Origin: Sphingobacteriia bacterium 28-36-52
Lineage (GTDB): Bacteria; Bacteroidota; Bacteroidia; Chitinophagales; Chitinophagaceae
NCBI GenBank assembly: GCA_002281575.1
Contig: NCGN01000005.1
Location: 84,837 to 148,836 of the forward strand
DNA length: 64,000 nucleotides
Reading direction: 5' to 3'
Each line of letters begins with the position of its first letter. Position 1 is the stretch's first letter. Shown here one piece after another: positions 46,307 to 55,394 of this stretch. The translations under genes and the position numbers were made by a program. Under the pieces are notes generated by a model, which was not told the origin of the DNA, did not search any database, and worked only from the letters and a program-made list of their open reading frames with translations.

Positions 46307-47203
46307 ATGTTTAAAAATATAACTACCCTGTCTGCTTTTTTTGTTGCTGCAGTGCTGGTATTTTCGGGCTGCAAAAAAACAGAGTACAGCTTTGGCGCCA
46401 TTAAAGCGCCAACAGGATTAACACTCAATACGGTTATTGCTGGTGTAGATGCCAGTAACCCAAATGGTAACGGTACAGGTAATGTGGCTATTACGGTAGC
46501 TGCTACCAACGCCATTACCTACAATGTAGATTTTGGTGATGGCAAAACACAAGTAGTGCCAACTGGTAAAATCAATTACCGTTATACTACACCAGGCACC
46601 AACGAATTTACTATTGTAGTAAATGCAGTAGGTACAGGAGGAAGCATTAGTACCATCAGTAAAAAAATTACCGTGTTTGTAGCATTTGAAATTCCAACTG
46701 CAATTGTAACTGCACTAACAGGTGGAGCTTCAAAAACATGGGTAACAGATAAAGCTGCTGTAGGCCATTTTGGTGTAGGACCGGCTAATGAATTTGCACC
46801 CATTTGGTATGCAGCAACACCAGATTCAAGAGAAGCTTGTGCGTACGATGATGAAATTAGTTTTAGCAAAGATGCCAATAACAATATCACCATGACCATT
46901 GATAATAAAGGACAATCTTTTGCAATTGGTGCAGCAAGCGCATTCTATGGATTTAGTGGCGGTGATGCATGTTTTGCAATGAGCATTGCAGCCCCAAGAA
47001 AGTTAAGTTTCATGGATGCAAACACTGGTTCAACTGCAGCAAATTCAACTAGAATTGCTTTTACAGTTCCAGGCAATGGCATTATTAATTTTGGAACCGG
47101 CGGAACCAGCTATGAAATATTGGCTATTTCAGCTACTGAGTTAAGCTTACGCAATATTGGTATTGACGGAAACTCTTGGTATCAAAAATTGAAAGTTAAA
47201 TAG
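46307..47203 (+). CDS. PKD-containing surface lipoprotein of the PUL
   Basis: About 298 residues from the ATG at 46307; the lipobox LVFSGC has C22. A PKD domain (~55-125: YNVDFGDGKTQVVPTG) is followed by a C-terminal domain (~130-298: GGASKTWVTDKAAVGHFGVGP) of the kind seen in many SusD-linked lipoproteins. It has no catalytic motif. Likely a second glycan-binding surface protein. The GH16 gene begins 2 bases after its stop. Confidence 0.8.
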   Translation: MFKNITTLSAFFVAAVLVFSGCKKTEYSFGAIKAPTGLTLNTVIAGVDASNPNGNGTGNVAITVAATNAITYNVDFGDGKTQVVPTGKINYRYTTPGTNEFTIVVNAVGTGGSISTISKKITVFVAFEIPTAIVTALTGGASKTWVTDKAAVGHFGVGPANEFAPIWYAATPDSREACAYDDEISFSKDANNNITMTIDNKGQSFAIGAASAFYGFSGGDACFAMSIAAPRKLSFMDANTGSTAANSTRIAFTVPGNGIINFGTGGTSYEILAISATELSLRNIGIDGNSWYQKLKVK

Positions 47204-47205
47204 GG

Positions 47206-48231
47206 ATGAAAAAAATATTCAGCATTGTAGGATTCAGTGCTTTCTTGTTGCTTGGTTGCGGCAAGAAAGACACTGCACCTAGTGCCGTAGCGCCCACCAA
47301 TCTAACACTGAATGCAGTGGTAAGTACCGACAACAGTGGCAATGTAGCATTTACTGCAACAGCTACCAATGCAAGCACTTACGATTTTGATTTTGGCAAT
47401 GGAGTTTTTCAAACAGTTCCTTCGGGAATTGTAACGTATAAATATCCAGCAGCCGGAACCTATACCGTGAATGTGATTGCAAAGAGCAGCACCGGACAAA
47501 CTATATCGCAGCGAACAACAGTAACGGTTGCCGTAACACAGTCGCTGGTATTTTCTGATGAGTTTGATGCAAACGGCGCGCCTGATCCGTCCAAATGGGG
47601 ATACGATATAGGCACCGGTTCAGGAGGTTGGGGAAATAATGAATTACAATATTATACCAATCGTTTAGATAATGCATTTGTATCGAATGGCACATTAAAA
47701 ATTAGGGCCATCAAAGAAAATTTTAGTGGAAGCGGGTACACCAGTGCAAGAATATTAACCCAAAATAAATTCAGTTTTAAATACGGAAAAGTAGAAGTAA
47801 AAGCGAAGCTACCAGTGGGTATTGGAACTTGGCCCGCAGTATGGATGTTGGGATCGAATATCAATACGGTTAGTTGGCCTGCATGCGGCGAAATAGATAT
47901 TATGGAGCACAAGGGATCACAGCTGAATAAAATTTATGGCACCGTTCACCATCCGGCAAGGTTTGGTGGCAATGCAGACGGCGGAACACGCGATATAACC
48001 AATGCAACCACCGAGTTTCATATTTACACCATGGAATGGAATGCTACTTCTATTAAATTTTTTGTAGATGGAAATGTATTTCATACCGTAGCTAATACTT
48101 CGAGCTTACCATTTAATCAAAATTTCTTTTTAATCATGAACCTAGCCATGGGCGGAACTTTTGGAGGAGCAGTAGAAAGCGGTTTCAATAATGCCACCAT
48201 GGAAATTGACTATATTAGGGTTTATCAATAG
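47206..48231 (+). CDS. GH16 endo-beta-1,3-glucanase lipoprotein with PKD domain
   Basis: 341 residues; lipobox FLLLGC with C18. A PKD module (~28-112) precedes the GH16 jelly roll (~118-341). The catalytic block GEIDIMEH gives nucleophile E229, D231 and acid/base E234; WPAVWMLG and WGNNELQYYT are typical of laminarinases. The extra methionine in EIDIME (beta-bulge) separates it from beta-1,3-1,4-lichenases. As a lipoprotein it probably cuts polysaccharide at the surface before SusC import. Confidence 0.93.
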   Translation: MKKIFSIVGFSAFLLLGCGKKDTAPSAVAPTNLTLNAVVSTDNSGNVAFTATATNASTYDFDFGNGVFQTVPSGIVTYKYPAAGTYTVNVIAKSSTGQTISQRTTVTVAVTQSLVFSDEFDANGAPDPSKWGYDIGTGSGGWGNNELQYYTNRLDNAFVSNGTLKIRAIKENFSGSGYTSARILTQNKFSFKYGKVEVKAKLPVGIGTWPAVWMLGSNINTVSWPACGEIDIMEHKGSQLNKIYGTVHHPARFGGNADGGTRDITNATTEFHIYTMEWNATSIKFFVDGNVFHTVANTSSLPFNQNFFLIMNLAMGGTFGGAVESGFNNATMEIDYIRVYQ

Positions 48232-48241
48232 TAGTACAGTT

Positions 48242-49054
48242 ATGAAGCAAGCAAGCAACGGCATCGGCAGGTATTTAATTATCCTGCTGGTGCTACTTTC
48301 TGCCAACGTTCAATCGCAAACAGTTAAAAAATTAGTTTGGTCCGATGAGTTCAATGGTAAAGGGTTACCCGATAGTACCAAATGGGGGTACGATGTTGGA
48401 AGAGGCTGTCCACAAAACTGTGGATGGGGCAATAACGAATTACAATATTATACAGCAAAGAATACCAATAATGCCCGTGTAGAAAATGGGATGCTAATAG
48501 TAGAAGCACATAAAGAAAATATTGCAGACGCTAAATATTCTAGTGCGCGTTTAGTAACCAAGAACAAAGGCGATTGGAAATATGGACGCATTGATGTAAA
48601 AGCCAAGCTGCCCGCCGGACGAGGAATGTGGCCTGCTATTTGGATGTTGCCCACCGATTGGAAATACGGTGGATGGCCCCATAGTGGAGAAATTGATATC
48701 ATGGAAAACGTAGGATTTTGGCCCGACTCTGTTTTAGGAACCGTGCATACCAATGCCTACAATGGCATGAAGGGAACACAAAAAACTTTGGGAATGAATT
48801 TCAAGGATTTGTCTACCGCTTTTCATGTGTACAGTATTGAATGGGATGCAGAAGAAATTCGTTTTTATGTAGACAACATTAAATACAACTCGTTCAAGAA
48901 TTCACATAAAAATACAGACGAGTGGCCCTTTGATCAACGCTTTCACTTGCTCATTAATATAGCAGTAGGCGGAAACTGGGGCGGACAAAAGGGCGTAGAC
49001 GACAGCATCTTTCCGCAAAAAATGTGGATTGATTATGTGCGCGTGTATCAATAA
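48242..49054 (+). CDS. Secreted GH16 endo-beta-1,3-glucanase
   Basis: 270 residues from the ATG at 48242, which opens a signal peptide (end VQSQ, type I). GH16 catalytic E150-I-D152-I-M-E155, with WPAIWMLP and WGNNELQYYT, as in laminarinases. There is no lipobox and no PKD, so it is probably periplasmic and acts on imported oligosaccharides, the complement of the lipoprotein GH16 10 bases upstream. The two share most blocks, probably from an old duplication. Its 3' end overlaps the Fic gene by 7 bases. Confidence 0.92.
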   Translation: MKQASNGIGRYLIILLVLLSANVQSQTVKKLVWSDEFNGKGLPDSTKWGYDVGRGCPQNCGWGNNELQYYTAKNTNNARVENGMLIVEAHKENIADAKYSSARLVTKNKGDWKYGRIDVKAKLPAGRGMWPAIWMLPTDWKYGGWPHSGEIDIMENVGFWPDSVLGTVHTNAYNGMKGTQKTLGMNFKDLSTAFHVYSIEWDAEEIRFYVDNIKYNSFKNSHKNTDEWPFDQRFHLLINIAVGGNWGGQKGVDDSIFPQKMWIDYVRVYQ

Positions 49055-50520
49055 CGCAGTTTACCCTGACTAGGCAAATAAAAGGCATGAGCAGAACGGA
49101 GGGAACGCTCCATTTCGTTTTTGGTATCTCCCAACACCGTAGCACTGAATGCATAAATATTCAACATCGATTGAATAAAAGCAGGACAGTCATGGTGTTG
49201 GGAGATTTTATTTAAAGCCAATTGATAGGCATCGCCGTACACAATCGGGATCATTATTTTAGTTAGGTTTTTAGCAGACAGTTCCGCATTCATCATCAAC
49301 CTCGCCAAGGTTCCATTGCCCTCTGCAAATGGATTGATTTCAGTAAGCATCAATAATAAGTAAACCGATTTGGCAAAAGGGTCTTGCAATAAAGCATACC
49401 AATCATAGGCTTTTACCAAAGTACCTTCAATTAATTGCCAAGGAACCAATTCGGTAATCCCCGCAGGGTTATTGCTCTCTTTAAATTTCCCGGGATTTTT
49501 ATGTGGCCTACTGGCCACTAAAAAAGCATGACGTTTTTGGAGCAGCAAAATAAATTCTTGGGCAGTACTAGGGAGTGAAGCCATTTCTTTTTTGTTGGAA
49601 GCAAGCTGGTAGGTATGCAAGAGGTCTTCGGCATCTTCTCTACGACCCGAAACCGTGCTGGCTGTTTCAACAATATGACGGGCTTCGGTTAATTCAAATT
49701 CGTTACCATCAATGTACTGCGAAAAATAGCTCTCAAAAAAAGCAAAATGCTGAAAAGTAGCGGTTGATATATTTTGGTCAGGGTATTGGGGGTAATTGTT
49801 ACCAGCTAAATGCGAATACAGTTCTTCCAATAATTTGATGGTGGGTAGGTGGAAGGGTTTACCCAAATAACCAGCAAGGCTGTTGGAAGGGTTGGCCGCT
49901 GAGGGGTGGGCTTGTTGTTGAACAGCTGTAATTAATTGGGTCAATACTTTCAATTCTTTCTCTAAACCCAGCATGGGGGCCAATACCCTGGCTTGCTCTT
50001 TTAGCCGAATTAGGGCCGATTCGGAGTGAATTTGGAGTAAATCAGCCAATTTTTGACTGATTTCGGCTGTTTTTAGCGATTTTGCCGCTTCCTCCGATTT
50101 GCGAGAACCCATACAATTTTCTAAAAAAGCACGGGCGTCTTGAGAGCGGTAGAGCTGCTCAAAAAAAGGCCGATCGTCTAAAATAGGACCCCTGCCCTTG
50201 AGCATATGAATGGTGAGGCCGGGCAATTCCACCGTTTTAGTATAGGCATGGGTAATAAAAATATGACCAGCAGGTGTGGGTTTGCATTCCAATGCAGACC
50301 GATGGCTCAGTACCGCACCCGGATACAAATGCGCAATGATTCTAAACCAGTTTCTTTTGACAATTGCATGCGTATTATCTACCAAATTGGTGGTGTAAAC
50401 ACGGGGGGCAATTTTATACGCCAGCTCTTTGCGAACCAGTTGTTGAATGCGTTTAGATTCGGCAGGATTGGCCGATCCAAACAGTATTTCGGACAAAACA
50501 ACCGGGTTAGAATTTTCCAT
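49048..50520 (-). CDS. AbiEi-like N-terminal domain fused to a degenerate Fic domain
   Basis: 490 residues. Residues ~5-130 read like an AbiEi-type winged-helix antitoxin (QQLVRKELAYKIAPRVYTT, GAVLSHRSALECKP, GLTIHMLKGRGPILDD). The Fic core is at ~340-430. The Fic motif HPFx(D/E)GNGRxxR appears as N396-PFAEGNG-T404-LAR407: the catalytic histidine is asparagine and the first arginine threonine, while the phosphate-binding loop stays. There is no S/TxxxE(G/N) inhibitory motif in a convincing form (SGRREDAE is the nearest). It may therefore bind nucleotide without transferring AMP, or act as a regulator. No partner toxin gene is adjacent. Confidence 0.8.
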   Translation of the reverse strand: MENSNPVVLSEILFGSANPAESKRIQQLVRKELAYKIAPRVYTTNLVDNTHAIVKRNWFRIIAHLYPGAVLSHRSALECKPTPAGHIFITHAYTKTVELPGLTIHMLKGRGPILDDRPFFEQLYRSQDARAFLENCMGSRKSEEAAKSLKTAEISQKLADLLQIHSESALIRLKEQARVLAPMLGLEKELKVLTQLITAVQQQAHPSAANPSNSLAGYLGKPFHLPTIKLLEELYSHLAGNNYPQYPDQNISTATFQHFAFFESYFSQYIDGNEFELTEARHIVETASTVSGRREDAEDLLHTYQLASNKKEMASLPSTAQEFILLLQKRHAFLVASRPHKNPGKFKESNNPAGITELVPWQLIEGTLVKAYDWYALLQDPFAKSVYLLLMLTEINPFAEGNGTLARLMMNAELSAKNLTKIMIPIVYGDAYQLALNKISQHHDCPAFIQSMLNIYAFSATVLGDTKNEMERSLRSAHAFYLPSQGKLRY

Positions 50521-50719
50521 TAATCATTGCCTTTGCTTAAAATTGGCAAAAAATTCGGAATAAGTGATATTTATGGAAAATATTTTAGACTAAAAGATGA
50601 AATGGGGTGATTATTTTGGAATAGGGTTCAATGAGCTATTAAGACTTAAATAATTCAATATCCTATGTATATTACAGCTAAATACTTATTTAACTCCCCC
50701 ATTTTCTTAATTCAATTTT

Positions 50720-52018
50720 ATGGATCCTATCGTATTTGTAATTGGAGGGGTGTTGATTCTGTTTTCTATTTTAGGAACCCTCTTTTATGTAAAAGCGTCA
50801 AACAAATCTGAATTGAATGTTCTCCAAGAGCAATTAAAGTTTAAAGAAATGCAATTGCAAAATCAAATGGGTCAGTATGCTCATTTACAAATTGAAAAAG
50901 ACCAGTTGTTAAGTAAAGTATCTAAAACTGAAGCACAATTAGAATATAGTCAACAGGCGTTAGCTCAAGCAAAAGAGGCAAGCGATAAAATCAGCACTCA
51001 ATTAAAGTTAGAATTTTCTGAAATAGCACAGAAAGTGATGCTCAACAACAGCGAACAAATGAGGGCTAAAAGCGAAGAAAAAATCGGAGAGCTCTTAAAA
51101 CCCCTAAAAACGGAACTAGGGGAATTCAAGAAAAAAGTAGATGATGTATATATATCGGAGGCAAAAGACCGACATGTTTTAAAAGCCGAGATTGACCGAC
51201 TTATTACAATGAGTCAACAAGTTAGTCAGGAAGCAAATAATTTAACTACTGCGCTAAAAGGCAATAATAAAACCCAAGGTAATTGGGGTGAAATGTTGTT
51301 GGAAAGCATTTTAGAACATAGTGGGTTGGTAAAAGGAAGAGAATTTGTAACCCAGGAATTCATAAGAGATTCCGCTGGTAATATATTAAAGGATGAAGAT
51401 GGCCGAGGATTGCAACCCGATGTGATGGTCTATTATCCCGATCAGCGCACGATTATTATTGACTCTAAAGTTTCATTGGTCCATTGGGAGCAGTATGTAA
51501 ATTGTACTGATTTAATTGAGAGTAAGAAATACTTGGATTTGCATTTAGCCTCTTTAAAAAGCCATATTGATGGGTTGAGTAAAAAGAATTATCCTAGATA
51601 TGCTAAAGCGTTGGATTATGTTTTATTATTCGTTCCAATAGAACCTGCTTTTTTAGAAGCAGTTAAAAAAGATACCCAACTTTGGAAATATGCTTATGAT
51701 AAACATATTATGTTAGTAAGTCCAACTAATTTATTAGCGGTACTAAAAATTATTGCTGATTTATGGAAAGTAGAACAACAAAATCAAAATGCTATTGAAA
51801 TTGCAGAGAAGGCTGGGGGCATGTACGATAAATTTGTACTGTATTTAGAAAGCATGGAATCGGTAGGTAATGGAATTAAAAGTGCTCAAACAGCTTTTGA
51901 CAAAGCCATGGGTCAATTGAGCACCGGAAGAGGAAATGTTGTAAGACAAATTGAAGACTTGAAAAAAATGGGCGCAGCTGCCCAAAAGCAAATACCTGAT
52001 AAATTAATTAATGACTGA
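50720..52018 (+). CDS. rmuC: RmuC family DNA recombination protein
   Basis: 432 residues. An N-terminal membrane anchor (VIGGVLILFSILGTLFYV) leads into a long coiled coil (~28-180), then the RmuC nuclease-like domain (~190-380) with the signature NWGEMLLESILEHSGLVKGR, PDVMVYYP and IIIDSKVSL (restriction-like D ... DxK). RmuC limits recombination at inverted repeats. It is followed by a MazG-like gene after 14 bases and may head that transcript. Confidence 0.9.
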   Translation: MDPIVFVIGGVLILFSILGTLFYVKASNKSELNVLQEQLKFKEMQLQNQMGQYAHLQIEKDQLLSKVSKTEAQLEYSQQALAQAKEASDKISTQLKLEFSEIAQKVMLNNSEQMRAKSEEKIGELLKPLKTELGEFKKKVDDVYISEAKDRHVLKAEIDRLITMSQQVSQEANNLTTALKGNNKTQGNWGEMLLESILEHSGLVKGREFVTQEFIRDSAGNILKDEDGRGLQPDVMVYYPDQRTIIIDSKVSLVHWEQYVNCTDLIESKKYLDLHLASLKSHIDGLSKKNYPRYAKALDYVLLFVPIEPAFLEAVKKDTQLWKYAYDKHIMLVSPTNLLAVLKIIADLWKVEQQNQNAIEIAEKAGGMYDKFVLYLESMESVGNGIKSAQTAFDKAMGQLSTGRGNVVRQIEDLKKMGAAAQKQIPDKLIND

Positions 52019-52032
52019 TAATTAATAAGCAT

Positions 52033-52362
52033 ATGTCTGAAATTGAAGAATTAACCAAAATGCTTGTAGCCTTTCGAAATGAAAGAGATTGGGAGCAGTT
52101 TCATAATCCCAAAGACTTAGCCATCGCTTTAAATATAGAAGCTGGAGAATTACTAGAAGTATTTCTTTGGAAAAATTCTGATGAAGCAAGTAGAGAAAAA
52201 GTGAAGGAGGAATTGGCTGATATTTTTGCATATGGTTTATTGCTATCACACCATTATGGATTTGATTTAACAGAAATTATAAAAGAAAAAATAGCAACCA
52301 ATGCTGAAAAATATCCTGTTGATAAATCAAAGGGCAATGCAAAAAAATATAATGAGCTATGA
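52033..52362 (+). CDS. MazG-like nucleotide pyrophosphohydrolase
   Basis: 109 residues, single domain. The MazG metal-site pattern is visible as EAGELLEVFLW and EELADIFAYGLLL (ExxE ... ExxD). Such small dimeric all-alpha NTP pyrophosphatases hydrolyse dNTPs such as dCTP. Its stop overlaps the start of the nuclease-helicase gene by ATGA (52359-52362), which implies coupled translation and probably a joint role, perhaps nucleotide depletion or control during phage attack (inference). Confidence 0.88.
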   Translation: MSEIEELTKMLVAFRNERDWEQFHNPKDLAIALNIEAGELLEVFLWKNSDEASREKVKEELADIFAYGLLLSHHYGFDLTEIIKEKIATNAEKYPVDKSKGNAKKYNEL

Positions 52363-54224
52363 TTGTTTATCAAGCTAATAAAACTCAATTTATTTCTGAT
52401 GTATTCTCTAATGATATTGAAAATATTGTATTGAATAATGTTAGGAGAAAGTTGAATAGAGGAGCAGGCGCCTCTGAAATAAAATCTTGGGCAAATTCCT
52501 TAGGCTTTATGGAAAGAATTATGCGTGACGAACAAATACCCTCTGATTGTGGCATAGCTATTGAATATCAAATACCTCAAACAGGTAAAAGGATTGACTT
52601 TATTATTTCTGGACAGGACCCTGACAATAAAGATTCAGTTATGCTTATTGAATTGAAGCAGTGGTCAGAAGCAAATCTCACCAACAAAGATTCAATTGTA
52701 GAAACATATGTTGGTGGAAGAATAGGTGAACACACTCATCCATCTTATCAGGCTTGGTCATATGCTACTTTGTTACAAGGATTTAATGAAGTAGTTTATA
52801 CAGAAAATATAAGTCTTCATCCATGTGCTTATTTACATAATTATGTTGAGGACAATGTGATTAAAAATGAGTTTTATGCCGATTATATTTCTAAAGCACC
52901 TGTGTTTTTGAAAAGTGATGCACATAAGCTTTCCGAATTTATAAAGAAACATATTCGACATGGAGATAAGTCGAATATTCTATATCGAATTGAAAATGGA
53001 AGAATACGCCCTTCCAAATTATTGGCAGATAGTGTGAGCAAGATGCTTAAGGGGAATCAGGAGTTTGTGATGATTGATGATCAAAAAGTAGTTTATGAAA
53101 ATGCAATGGCATTAGCATGCAAAGCAAGTGCTCATAAAAAGCAAGTATTGATTGTACAAGGTGGTCCAGGCACGGGTAAATCTGTAGTTGCAATTAATTT
53201 ATTAGTTGCTTTGACACAAAAGGGATTATTGTCTAAATATGTTTCAAAGAACGCTGCCCCTAGGGCAGTATATGAATCAAAGTTGAAAGGGAACGCAACA
53301 GGTGCAGAAATTAGAAATTTTTTTGGTGGTTCGGGAGCTTTCATAGACACAAAGAATAGTGAATTTGATGCATTAATTATTGATGAAGCTCATCGATTAA
53401 ATAAATTCAGTGGATTGTTTGGGAATTTAGGGGAGAATCAAATAAAAGAAATTATTGATGCAACTAAATTTGCTGTCTTTTTCATTGATGAAGATCAGCG
53501 AGTAACCCTAAAAGATATTGGACGCCAAGAAGAAATTGAAAAATGGGCATATAAGGCTGGGGCTGAAGTTACTGAATTAGCATTAAGCTCTCAATTTAGA
53601 TGTAATGGTTCTGATGGTTATCTTTCTTGGTTAGATCATACACTTCAAATAAAAGAGACTGCTAATAATTTATTTGAAGAAATTGATTATAATTTTAAAG
53701 TCATTGATACTCCAACTGAATTAAGGGCAATCATTACCGAAAAAAATAAAGTAAATAATCGCTCTCGTATAGTTGCTGGATACTGTTGGAAATGGCCGAG
53801 TAAAAATAATCCTAGTGCTTATGACATTGAGTTTCCTGAATATGACTTTAGAATGAAATGGAATTTAACTGAGGAAGGCAGCAAGTGGATAATAAGCCCA
53901 GATTCAGTAAATCAAATTGGTTGCATACATACATGTCAAGGTTTAGAGGTTGATTATATTGGAGTAATTATCGGAGAAGATTTAATTGTTAGAAATGGTC
54001 AGGTAATCACTGATGCGTCAAAAAGAGCAAGCTCTGATAATTCTGTTAAAGGGTATAAAAAAATGCTTAAAGAAAATCAATCTGAAGCAGCTAATACCTT
54101 AGACCTAATTATTAAAAATACTTATAGAACTTTAATGACTAGAGGAATGAAAGGCTGTTATATATATTGTGTTGATAAAGAAACTGCAGAATATTTTAAA
54201 GAACAACTAGCAGTTAAATATTAA
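52359..54224 (+). CDS. PD-(D/E)XK-like nuclease fused to a DUF2075 helicase-type ATPase
   Basis: 621 residues. The N-terminal part (~60-190) carries a nuclease-like E69 ... D80 ... E98-L-K100 set (IEYQ, RIDFII, LIELKQW). The DUF2075 P-loop follows: Walker A GGPGTGKS (268-275), Walker B IIDEAH with D342-E343, a sensor QFRCNG, then IGCIHTCQGLEVDYIG and RTLMTRGMKGCYIY, similar to superfamily 1 helicase motifs V and VI. No signal peptide. Genes of this kind occur in variable islands; with the MazG gene it is a candidate defence pair. Function not demonstrated. Confidence 0.82.
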   Translation: MIVYQANKTQFISDVFSNDIENIVLNNVRRKLNRGAGASEIKSWANSLGFMERIMRDEQIPSDCGIAIEYQIPQTGKRIDFIISGQDPDNKDSVMLIELKQWSEANLTNKDSIVETYVGGRIGEHTHPSYQAWSYATLLQGFNEVVYTENISLHPCAYLHNYVEDNVIKNEFYADYISKAPVFLKSDAHKLSEFIKKHIRHGDKSNILYRIENGRIRPSKLLADSVSKMLKGNQEFVMIDDQKVVYENAMALACKASAHKKQVLIVQGGPGTGKSVVAINLLVALTQKGLLSKYVSKNAAPRAVYESKLKGNATGAEIRNFFGGSGAFIDTKNSEFDALIIDEAHRLNKFSGLFGNLGENQIKEIIDATKFAVFFIDEDQRVTLKDIGRQEEIEKWAYKAGAEVTELALSSQFRCNGSDGYLSWLDHTLQIKETANNLFEEIDYNFKVIDTPTELRAIITEKNKVNNRSRIVAGYCWKWPSKNNPSAYDIEFPEYDFRMKWNLTEEGSKWIISPDSVNQIGCIHTCQGLEVDYIGVIIGEDLIVRNGQVITDASKRASSDNSVKGYKKMLKENQSEAANTLDLIIKNTYRTLMTRGMKGCYIYCVDKETAEYFKEQLAVKY

Positions 54225-54230
54225 TTAGAG

Positions 54231-54569
54231 CTAATTCCTAAACGCTGCATATTTATAAAAATCCGTCATTACTATTTTGGCGCTCTGGTATTCTTTCAGT
54301 TCGTATTTTGGTGCAATACCTTTTTCTCTCTGTTCCGACATTTCTTGTAGACGTTTATAGTAGGCTTTGTATACATCGTTTAAAGTAAAAGTTGAGCCAG
54401 ATTCAAGATTTAGTAAATGGTAACATTTTAAAATAGGGCGTTTATCTAAAAAGGCAGTCGGTTGTGGAATGCTAGATTTTCTTTCATCCTTAACTGGCTC
54501 TTTGGAAAAAATATAGTCAGCCAATCGTATCAAACACCCGATCCAAATAAATATCCAAATACCAGACAT
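54231..54569 (-). CDS. Small membrane-anchored protein, J-domain-like
   Basis: 112 residues. An N-terminal helix (GIWIFIWIGCLIRLADYIF) anchors it; residues ~45-112 are helical (YHLLNLESGSTFTLNDVYKA, YQSAKIVMTDFYKY) and resemble a J domain in outline, but without an HPD motif. Unknown function. It converges on the nuclease-helicase gene, 6 bases between the two stops. Confidence 0.5.
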   Translation of the reverse strand: MSGIWIFIWIGCLIRLADYIFSKEPVKDERKSSIPQPTAFLDKRPILKCYHLLNLESGSTFTLNDVYKAYYKRLQEMSEQREKGIAPKYELKEYQSAKIVMTDFYKYAAFRN

Positions 54570-54637
54570 AACCCATTTTTTTATTTATACACAACCTTGC
54601 TCTTCGCTAACCTTTTTATAATTTGTTACAATGATAA

Positions 54638-54930
54638 TTAATTCCCTTTCAACCACAGAAGCCTTACCCTAAATATATTTTTAGGCTTCACTCTTCTATT
54701 ATTCAACATTTTCAAGAACCTGCAGTTGGGGTATCTTCTGATTTTAAATATTTTGATGGGGCCCCGGTGCGGAAGAACATCAGCGCCATCTTTCAAAACT
54801 AGGACACCACATGCCCCCAGGCTTTTCTGAAATGCATGTTCGGATTCCGCTCAATCGCTGTGGTCCTATCACCACCGTTTACTTTACCGCCAATATGGAA
54901 TGTCAGCTGGTGTATGAGGATGGGGTGTAA
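54638..54930 (+). pseudogene. Decayed gene remnant in the gap before the HigB-HigA pair
   Basis: The 481-base gap 54570-55050 holds no intact gene. Two open stretches in different frames overlap: one from 54638 to the TAG at 54800-54802 (with HSSIIQHFQEPAVGVSSDFK) and one from 54757 to the TAA at 54928-54930 (with HVRIPLNRCGPITTVYF). The second part is richer in G+C (around 50%) than the surroundings and reads protein-like to its stop. I read this as a fragment left by a frameshift or deletion. Family unknown. The rest of the gap is AT-rich without recognisable signal. Confidence 0.45.
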
Positions 54931-55050
54931 TTGATTAGGTATAAATACTCTACAATGATATAGGTGGTCTATTTAATTTTACATAGGCTCTTGTAAGACA
55001 TATATTTTAGCTTACACTTGCTGTTAATTAAAATATTAACTACTTTTGCA

Positions 55051-55392
55051 TTGAAAATAACTTTTACAGATAAAAAGTTTGAGAAGCTCGCTAACGATGA
55101 TCAAAAATTGGTTAAAGAGTTAGGGATGATAAGAACCAAGATACTGCGAAGAAGGCTTACTCAGCTTGAGGATGCAAGTAATTTAGAAGAAATAAGGAAC
55201 TTATCTGGCAACTACCACGAACTTTCCCACAATAGGAAAGGGCGATGGGCTTGTGACCTAGATCAACCTTATCGTTTGATTTTCAAACCACATGAAAGCC
55301 CCATTCCTGTTAATGAACATGGACAATATATTTGGATTGAAATTAAAGCAGTAGAAGTTGTTGAAATAATTAATTATCATAAAGAAAAATAG
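55051..55392 (+). CDS. HigB/RelE-type toxin
   Basis: About 113 residues starting at a TTG at 55051, where the homologous part begins (LKITFTDKKFEKLAND); an extended TTG start at 55018 adds an unlike N-terminus. The fold is that of RelE/HigB ribosome-dependent mRNA interferases: RTKILRRRLTQLEDASNLEEIRNL, HELSHNRKGRWACDL and PYRLIFKPH in the middle. It is separated by 2 bases from the HigA-like antitoxin gene, giving the classic toxin-first higBA order. Confidence 0.85.
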   Translation: MKITFTDKKFEKLANDDQKLVKELGMIRTKILRRRLTQLEDASNLEEIRNLSGNYHELSHNRKGRWACDLDQPYRLIFKPHESPIPVNEHGQYIWIEIKAVEVVEIINYHKEK

Positions 55393-55394
55393 TT

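Noticed and set aside
55018..55048. A promoter with TTG (55018-55020) and TACTTTTG (55041-55048) before the HigB gene
   Set aside because: Spacing (20 bases) is good, but the transcript would begin at about 55053, after the best start codon at 55051, so either the match is chance or translation starts elsewhere.
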